NCBI RefSeq assembly: GCF_014898815.1
Contig: NW_026515541.1
Span: 2,604,001-2,668,000 of the forward strand
DNA from: Panonychus citri
Lineage: Eukaryota > Arthropoda > Arachnida > Trombidiformes > Tetranychidae
Direction: 5' to 3'
Length of the DNA: 64,000 nucleotides
Below, one piece after another: positions 56,958 through 64,000 of this stretch. The first letter of the stretch is position 1; every line of letters begins with the position of its first letter. A model generated the notes under the pieces. That model was not told the DNA's origin, did not search any database, and saw only the letters and a list, made by a program, of their open reading frames with translations. A program made the translations under genes and the position numbers.

Positions 56958-58121
56958 CTTATTCTTGGTCTAATTCGTTGAAAAAAGCAATAGTAGAACT
57001 TGGAGTTTGAAATTTAATCGGAGAAATCAGATTTCCAGGTGATTAACATTTTAAATTAAAAATCAAACAATTAAATAATTAATTGTTTTGGAAAAAAACA
57101 TTTCCGATGAAAATAGAAAACAAGTTAACCGTTAGATGGAACCACTGAGACGGAATTCTTTTCAGAGAAAGTTTTATCTCTCATCGCAAGATGGAGTCAC
57201 GAGCTTCGTCCACAATTAATTTTTTTCTTCTGACTCGATTTTTAGAGCTCCTGATAAATTTTAACTTAATTAACTTTACCTGTGAATTTAAAATTAAATT
57301 TGGTGATATCATTGTTTATCTAATCACAAGGATCAAGTTGATACCAAAGCTATGATGATTCAAAAGCTACTTTAGTTGTTTTCGTTACTCTTAAAACTGA
57401 TCCATTATTGCGTCGTAATAATTTCAACCATTTTTGTTTTCTTGGTAAGTTTTTGTCGATAATTGTTTTCACTTTTTAAAAGTTTGAAATTCTAATTTTC
57501 TTTTGTTTTTATTTTTATTTGTTCTTCATGTCATACCTAATAAGCTAATCTTTTCTGGGCCGTTGGATAATCGCCCTATTTCGGGATCAATTTTGAACTG
57601 ACTCTTGTCTATGGCGAACAAGTTGGTTGAGAACAGCCCTTATGGGGTCGACGAACAGGATTTTTGTCCATTTTAGTTTTAAACTAATTGTTAATTGATT
57701 TCTCACATGTAATCTCGACCTCAGGGGAGAAAATTTATTATTTATTTCGTTATTATTTTCCATTTTATTATCATTCCCTTCCTTGTCCCTTTTTCCCTAT
57801 CCCTTGGTAATTGTAATTTATCGAAGCCTCGACTGAGTTCGCTGTTGAAGCTTAAAAATAAATTTTCTTCAGTTACATAAAAATGTATGTAATTACCTCA
57901 ATTGCTATTCAATTTGACTTTAACCTAATATTAATCATTATTTGTTGATCAAACCGACACCTAAAAAGCTACTGAAATTATTTTAATTTAATGATAACCT
58001 TTTCGCTGATCTTTTCGCAAGTCTTATTGATGTTTTGACAATCAACATGATTAATACTTAATTGTTAAGATGATTAAAACTATTAATTGTTTATGATCTC
58101 GTCGATCTTTTTTTCCGTTAC
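56958..58121. other. Upstream region of mS38 copy b
   Basis: Near-identical copy of 49243-50392. No gene recognised. Confidence 0.5.
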
Positions 58122-59010
58122 TTTTTCAACGCCCAAATAGTTACCCCATTCAGCTAAGGTCACCAAATGATCATCGTTAGGGTCACACGAGTCCAAAAAT
58201 CGACCAATACAAGGTTCCATTGATAATAAAGGTGCTCGAAGTGGAAACAGTTCATGTCGAGAGACTTTCCTATTAACCCAAAAATTACGTTAAAAATGAT
58301 TAACTTAATTGTGATTAAATTAAAACGGATTATAATAAACACCATAGGCAGTGATTAAAATAATTGACCTGGAAATTGATTGTAATCCAATTGAAATCTA
58401 ATTCAATCAAGCGATTAACTTAAATTTGTGTATTCACATTTTTCTTGTCCTTAAACTTTTTCATTAACTAAATGAACACTTTAATTGTTGAGTTGATTGT
58501 TAGACTATTTTAAATCTAAGGTTTATCTAGATTTACATATTAAATCAACTTAAATGTTAATTTTCTTGATACTTTTTGATTGCTAGAAGGAAAAATTTAA
58601 TTTCCATTCCTTTGTACTCCAAATTGATTTGAAGTACAAGTTGTATTTAATATTGAACGACAAATGTTCAGAGTTAATTGTTAACATTTTCAACACTGAA
58701 TTGTAAAGATTAATTTTGATTGTCATCAGTTAATTGCTCACCTATCATGAGGTTCAGTGTCTAAATCACAAAACTTCCAGATGATCGCATTAATCCAACC
58801 ATGGTGATAATTGTCCTTCTCGTGATCAGCGGGCTTTGGATATTTCTTGCTGAGAAAATGAAACATTTAAACATGGAAATTAGTTTTAATTGTTGACCAT
58901 TAATTAACCTTTTAATTACCTCATGATTGTATAAAGCCATTCCTTCATTCGCCTTGGGAAATCAGCCAAAGTACCTTGATCACAAGATCCAAGCTCTTTC
59001 CATTCACCCG
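58122..59010 (-). pseudogene. SPARC fragment, exons 5 (part), 6 and 7
   Basis: Exon 7 (58269-58122) is one base shorter at its donor than in SPARC, which breaks the phase. Exon 6 (58849-58742) is intact. Exon 5 begins at 58920 but has lost about 63 bases, between two copies of the short sequence TTCACC. The match then ends and unrelated sequence follows. It is not functional. Confidence 0.9.
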
Positions 59011-59619
59011 ATTTAATTGTGAGTAGAAAATCAGATCACAGTTTGTAATCAGCTCTTCGGTTGCAATTTAATTTTTTATTTAAAGAATCAAGACTAATAC
59101 ATTGTGAAATCATTGATAAGAAGCTGATCAGTCGACTATGTTAATCTTCCAATTGATTAGGTGATAAATTCCGTGGACATAAAATATCGATGCCCGAAGG
59201 TTTATCGAAATCATTACTACGACCAAAAATTTTTTCTTTCAACAATTATAAGTAATTTCTTTAAGATTTACAATAATGTAATTGGTGAAATATTGCCCAT
59301 CAAAAGCATTGAAAAAACGCTCTAAACACATACATGTTAACTTTTCTTGGAGTTTTAACAGTTAAGTCAGTTTAATAGTTAAATATTTTAATCATTTGTA
59401 AACTCGACTTCATGGTGATTCAAGTGTTGTTGGTTGATTTGTAAGAAAATCAAGAATCAATCATGAATGATAATTGTCCAAATTTATCGTAAGAAAATTG
59501 TAAACTGAAAATACAAAATCGTTTCCAATGTGTTCATCAAGATGGAAATTAAATCAACTTAATCACCATGAGGTCGAGTTAAGAAATGGTCAGTGTTTTT
59601 ATCATCTTTAATTATTAGA
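59011..59619. other. Intergenic sequence after the SPARC fragment
   Basis: No coding exon. Bases about 59120-59220 resemble the complement of TRMT2A coding sequence around 6230-6340 (GAAGCTGATCAGTCGACTATG and nearby), suggesting another stray fragment. From about 59330 the sequence matches 51370 onward. Confidence 0.4.
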
Positions 59620-59860
59620 ATGATAGTCAATACTTTTGTCGGTTTGAAAGAAAATTGGTCAAACCGTTGGTAAGTAAACGAATAGCTTTTTATGTTGACA
59701 AGTGAACTTGAAATTGTAAACAATTGAGACAATTTCCAATGCTCATTGTCTTATTTATGACCGAAGGTAATTCTCACTGGTCATTTGGACCAAAAGAAAA
59801 CAATAGTTTCCTTGGTCAACTTATTCCTCTTCTGTGAGCTTTCATTTTATTGCTCGAATA
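59620..59860 (+). repeat. Dispersed repeat R, copy 4
   Basis: Same landmarks as the copy near 51640 with small deletions. It is interrupted at its right side by a 144-bp element with inverted ends. Confidence 0.5.
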
Positions 59861-59862
59861 TG

Positions 59863-60006
59863 TTCAGTCCTGTTTCACAAATTCTTTAAGTAAACATTGA
59901 AGTTAATCCCTTTGTCTTTGTTAATTTTTACGAGTTTTAGGTTAAAATTGCCAAAGAATCCATTAAAATAGAAAGGGTTTTTTTAGTTTGGTGAAACAGG
60001 ACTGAA
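59863..60006. mobile_element. 144-bp element with inverted ends
   Basis: The ends TTCAGTCCTGTTTCAC (59863-59878) and GTGAAACAGGACTGAA (59991-60006) are perfect 16-bp inverted repeats. The matching place in the other tandem unit (near 51875) lacks it. I cannot read a clear target-site duplication, so the superfamily is open. Confidence 0.65.
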
Positions 60007-60344
60007 CCTGAACTGAAATAATTAGTGGCTATTAGCCACTGGCTAATGTACATAAATTTACAAAATTTAATTTTAAAAATTAGCTCCATTATCTTGTGAC
60101 AAGATTCTTGTCATATTAACCGTTAAGATACAATTGTAATTATAGAAAAAACAAAAATTCTTTTCACCAAAAGATGGAGTTAGTTGTTAATCTCTTGAGC
60201 GGGTTAACAATCAATACTAATCCTTTGGATACAAAGAAATGAACTTGTCATTGTTTTGATCCATTTCTGTTTTATTAATTGATTGTATGATCGCTTTTTT
60301 TGTGCAACTATTTCTGTTTAATTATCTAGAATTGTGTTGACTCA

Positions 60345-62401
60345 ATGGATCCTGTAACATCTCCAATTTCTCACTTCTATAACAGTTTTCCATTAGTTGT
60401 AGAATCACCAAATTCAGTAAATTGTGTGAGCAACAATTTAAATGGTAAATCATTGCTCACTTCTGATGACGAGAAAATTGCAACATTTTTAAGAATCCGA
60501 CCAATAGATAATTTTACGATTGAAGAATCACCTTATAAGATAATAGACTCTAATAAAATTTACATCGACGAGAAAACCTCTTCCAATTGTGGTAGTGCGG
60601 AAAAAATTAATGCAACTCGGAATGTGTATAATTTTACTGAGATTCTGGATGAATCAGTTAATCAGTTGAATGTTTTCTCTAAATGTTGTTTACCTCTGGT
60701 TGAAGATGTTCTTGATGGAAATAATGGAATTCTCTTTTGTTATGGAACAACTTCAAGTGGAAAATCGTTCACCATGAGAGGACCTCACGAAGATCCAACA
60801 GTTAATCCTGGACTGATTCCATTGTCGCTGAAGAAAATTTTCTCCTCCCGTAAATTCATGGTTGAATGTAACATTGCCAAAGCAAAATTTGATGATGTAA
60901 TTTTGACTGACCAAAAGACTCAAGAACTCTCTAAACTATTGAAAGACTCAATTCTTTCGAGTCCATTTTGTCGTAATGTTTCAGCTTCTAGCACGGTTGA
61001 GAAAAAAGATAATTTCAAGGATGATCAACCGCTTTATATTTGTTACCTCTCTTATTTTGAAATTTACAATGATCTCATTTATGATCTTTTGGATTCGTCT
61101 TCGTCTGGTCGAGAGTATCCTTTATCCTTGTTACCTGATGATACTCAAAGATATTATGTTAAAGATTTGAAGTCAATTCTTGTTTCATCGCTTTCTGAAG
61201 CTCTTAAGGTCTACAAGTTTGGCTGGAAAAATCTGCAAAGAAACATCAAACTGAACAAAGGATATAATCAAAGTCACTCATTTCTCCACATCACATTAGT
61301 CAAATTCGGTCTAAAATTATTGGATCCTCAAGTCTCACAGTAAGCACATGAAATTTACTTGATTGTTGATTTTCTTTTTCAAAAACATTAACCCTTTTGT
61401 TTATCTTCTATTTAGTTTTGTTCTCGGTGAACTCTTTGGATGCGAGCAAGAGGATAGCCAACCTAAAGGACATTGTGGGCCAAATATCAATATTCCTTTG
61501 ATGAAACTTAGCGAATGTATCAATCAAGCCAAATTGCGTCAGAAAAAGTAAATATATTTACATAATATTTATCATGTGTTTTTTATCAACTCGACTTATT
61601 CTAATCATTATCCCGAAATTGTCTTATTACAGCCTCAATCGAAATCATGTTATCCCGTTTCGTAACTCAAACCTGACTAAATTTTTCCAGCCTTATCTTA
61701 CTGGCACCGGAAGAGTTGTGATGATCATTAATATTAATCCTTCCCCTGATCTATTTGGTGAAACATTGCGATCTCTAAGATTTGGTACAACTCAATTTTA
61801 TTCTCATTCGATGGACACATTTAAACCCACTGAATCAAAACAGAAAATGATTGTCGTTACCACAAAATCTTCAAATGAAATTATTACTGATGAAAACACT
61901 AATTTGATCCAGACGAAGAGAGAAGCACTGATTCGTGCTGAAGTAATTAGTGAATTTAAACAATTTCTTGATCATCAATCGATGGAACATGAAAAAGAAT
62001 GTAAAATATTACGTTCTAAGTATGAAGAATTACTTGAAACTAGACTAACATTATGCAAAGAAAAGCATCAAGTAAAGATTAACAATATGCAAATGAGAAT
62101 TGACAATTTGATTAATTTGCGAGACACTATCATTCAACCTGAAAGAATATTCAACAATAACGATTGTCCAACTATTGTAGAAAAACCTAAAGTGACCAAT
62201 TCAGATGAAACATTTCCCATCAAATCGAATCAAATTTTAACCACTGACAAAATTAAATCTAAAGATGACAAAAGTAAGAAGAAACGAAGAAGATTCAATG
62301 GCAATAAAATTAAAAAAAGTTCGAATGATCTTTTAACCTCAACCAACGAGAACAAAAAGACGAAAAAAGTTCTGAAACAATCGAAGACAAAGAAAAACTG
62401 A
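60345..62401 (+). CDS. Kinesin-like protein K3 with degenerate switch motifs
   Basis: Three exons, 60345-61339, 61416-61547 and 61633-62401, encode 631 residues. The first 34 residues are unlike K1. From LLTSDDEKIATFLRIRPID to the end of IFSSRKF the protein is almost identical to K1, including the P-loop GTTSSGKS. Beyond that it diverges: switch I NSSRSHS has become KGYNQSHS, and switch II HLTLGDLAGSE has become HFVLGELFGCE, with the following conserved KTxxEG and NNSL region replaced. FRNSNLTKFFQPYLTGTGR and LRSLRFG remain. The tail is a coiled coil (about 455-510) and a strongly basic end (KKKRRR and similar), without the AT-hook. ATP may bind, but hydrolysis-coupled movement seems unlikely. 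The gene runs opposite to K1 and K2. Confidence 0.78.
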
Positions 62402-62771
62402 TCGCTCATCTCTCTTTTACAATGTACTTTCATTATTCTATTAAAATTAATGATCAAATTTCAATTTCAATTGATTTTATTAAAATTCACCGTTAAAACA
62501 GAGAGAAAAAGTTCCACTTCTATTTATCTTTGTATGGACTCTATTGAAAGACAAATCACCTGAAGGTTCAATATTAGAAAAGTTCATTACAAAAGCGATG
62601 CTGAAGTTTAACATGACGGGAATAATGAGAGTTTTTATATAATTAATACAAACAAATTAAGAAAATATCACGATATCAGGTAGACTATAGAAAACTATTG
62701 ATAATATATTTATTAAGTAAGAATTAGTTATTATTCCTACAGTGTATTAATCTCACTCAATCTCTGTGTTT
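62402..62771. other. Convergent intergenic region K3-Z4
   Basis: 3' flanks of two converging genes. AT-rich, nothing else seen. Confidence 0.5.
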
Positions 62772-63851
62772 TCATCGAGAGCTTTTTAATTGATTTTTCG
62801 ATGATTCCAATTTGGTTTTCTTTATGACAATTATTTTGGAATAAGCTGAAAATTTCTTTCCTCTATGATATAACGATTTGTGCGATTTAGCGAAGTGAGA
62901 ACAGTGTTTAAATCTGAGTGATAACCAGCTACATATTGTACACATTTGAGCGAGTACATGATCATTAGGTAAATTGTAACAGTTTTCTTCAATTTCGGAA
63001 ATTGAAATAGTCTTGGCTTTTCTGCGGTACCACATTTTATATGCTATGCTTGTCATGAGCACAAATTTACATTGAGAGGTCAAATACCCTGGGTTTTCAC
63101 GCTCAAAATTCAAGTCATGCTGAGTTTTAAGATGAGTTGAATAATTATTGTTTGTAGGTAGCTCAAACCAAGAGCATAGACTGCAAATTCGTACAGGGTT
63201 AAGGTCAGGAGGGATTTCGTAATATGGTCCACCATCAGTTGATTTTGTCAAATACTTAAAGGCAGTCGTTGTACTTGATGAAAATTCATCGTGGGTCTTT
63301 GAGGTCGAAGGATAGACGATTGATCTTGTTGTTTCACTATTCATTTTCGGTACCATTTCCTCGTCCACTGGTTTCATCTCAATTTCTTTTACCTTTTTTT
63401 CAATAGTTTCCTCATACAATCGTTTTAGCTCCTCATATCGCTTGATTGGTACGAACTCTTTACAAACTTGTAAAATTTGTTTTTCTAGTAGCATATTTTT
63501 ATTCTTTGCTTTCACGAGTTCATCTTTTAGTTTCTGATTAGCTGATTCGAGCTCCTTACCGACTTCTTGTTCCAAGGCCAAAGCGAATTCCTTTAGATCG
63601 ATAACTTTCGTGTTCTCCAAAACCTTCTCTTTATCTTTAACCCATTGAGGATTAACGAGTATAAACTTTGGATATATAATTTTTTCGATAACATCACAGG
63701 TCAAAGATGAACAACATTTTGACAAAATCTTTTTCTGGGTCATCACTTTATCAACAAGTTTAGAGAACTTGAATGATTCTTTCTCATTTTGATCATCATT
63801 CAATTCATTACTTTTAAAAGAAACAGAATTTAAGTCGGAATTCACATTCAT
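62772..63851 (-). CDS. Coiled-coil / double Cys2His2-like finger protein Z4
   Basis: A single exon encodes 359 residues from the ATG at 63851. It is the most divergent of the four family members in the window. Coiled coil covers about residues 85-165. The first finger repeat starts YYEIPPDLNPVRICSLCSW with C223, C226, W228, H240 and H245. The second has YNLPNDHVLAQMCTICSW with C304, C307, W309 and His at 316-324. The Ser/Pro-rich N-terminal region and spliced basic tail of Z2 and Z3 are absent; instead it starts with an Asn/Ser/Asp/Glu-rich stretch and ends with a basic run (IKKTKLESSKNQLK). Conservation of the repeat architecture over low overall identity shows that the finger repeat is the constrained part. 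The function is unknown. Confidence 0.72.
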   Translation of the reverse strand: MNVNSDLNSVSFKSNELNDDQNEKESFKFSKLVDKVMTQKKILSKCCSSLTCDVIEKIIYPKFILVNPQWVKDKEKVLENTKVIDLKEFALALEQEVGKELESANQKLKDELVKAKNKNMLLEKQILQVCKEFVPIKRYEELKRLYEETIEKKVKEIEMKPVDEEMVPKMNSETTRSIVYPSTSKTHDEFSSSTTTAFKYLTKSTDGGPYYEIPPDLNPVRICSLCSWFELPTNNNYSTHLKTQHDLNFERENPGYLTSQCKFVLMTSIAYKMWYRRKAKTISISEIEENCYNLPNDHVLAQMCTICSWLSLRFKHCSHFAKSHKSLYHRGKKFSAYSKIIVIKKTKLESSKNQLKSSR

Positions 63852-64000
63852 TGTAGAGAAAATTTCGTCAATTAAACTTGAAAACTAAACACCAAACACG
63901 AAAACAGTTAATAATAATAGATTTTTTTATTAAGCTCAAAATTTTTTTTCTTTGATAAAAAACAACAAAATTAATTTTATTTACAATCAACTACAGTTAA

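Larger units (their letters stand above)
53822..60330. repeat. Second unit of the K/mS38/SPARC-fragment tandem duplication
   Basis: K2, mS38 copy b, SPARC fragment, repeat R and the K3 upstream sequence repeat the order and orientation of K1 through about 52215. The spacing between matching points is about 7.6-8.1 kb; the differences come from inserted elements and small deletions. Confidence 0.85.

Overview
This is animal nuclear DNA. The genes are spliced, with GT-AG introns mostly of 50-250 bp, and the sequence is AT-rich with many TC/GA microsatellites. The gene set is metazoan: VPS13D, VPS26C, MPC1, COQ7, TRMT2A, GOPC/PIST, a KLF5/Dar1-like factor, SPARC, kinesin-6-like motors and mS38/AURKAIP1. 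The compact layout and intron sizes suggest a small arthropod genome, most plausibly a mite of the spider-mite type. That assignment is inference; no marker gene settles the species.

Region by region. 1-11.7 kb is a rearranged block with three copies of an unrecognised coiled-coil plus Cys2/His2-like finger family (Z1 partial, Z2, Z3), an intact COQ7, an intact TRMT2A, a gutted COQ7 copy, and stray fragments of mS38, COQ7, TRMT2A and a coiled-coil gene. 11.7-29.0 kb is orderly and gene-dense: coiled-coil gene, MPC1, GOPC, VPS13D (3,247 aa, one 8-kb exon), VPS26C, and a Gln/His-rich gene whose stop overlaps that of VPS26C. 29.2-31.4 kb is an inverted copy of the preceding 3.6 kb, in which VPS26C is reduced to remnants and the Gln/His gene is frameshifted. 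32.3-40.6 kb holds a KLF5/Dar1-like gene with a 6.3-kb first intron; 42.5-45.1 kb holds an eight-exon SPARC gene. 45.6-62.4 kb is a tandem segmental duplication of kinesin-like gene, mS38 and SPARC fragments, with a small two-finger gene built from tandemly duplicated exons between the units and a third, inverted kinesin-like gene at the end. A fourth coiled-coil/finger family member (Z4) closes the window.

Housekeeping themes recur without forming an operon: mitochondrial function (COQ7, MPC1, mS38), membrane traffic and lipid transfer (VPS13D, VPS26C, GOPC), and tRNA modification (TRMT2A). The most unusual material is the finger family Z1-Z4, the exon-duplicated small gene at 52.2-53.7 kb, and the kinesin-like trio, in which one copy has lost the switch motifs but shares a roughly 400-bp nearly identical tract with its paralogs. 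I saw no tRNA, rRNA or CRISPR features. Exon boundaries were read by eye from splice signals and conserved reading frame.
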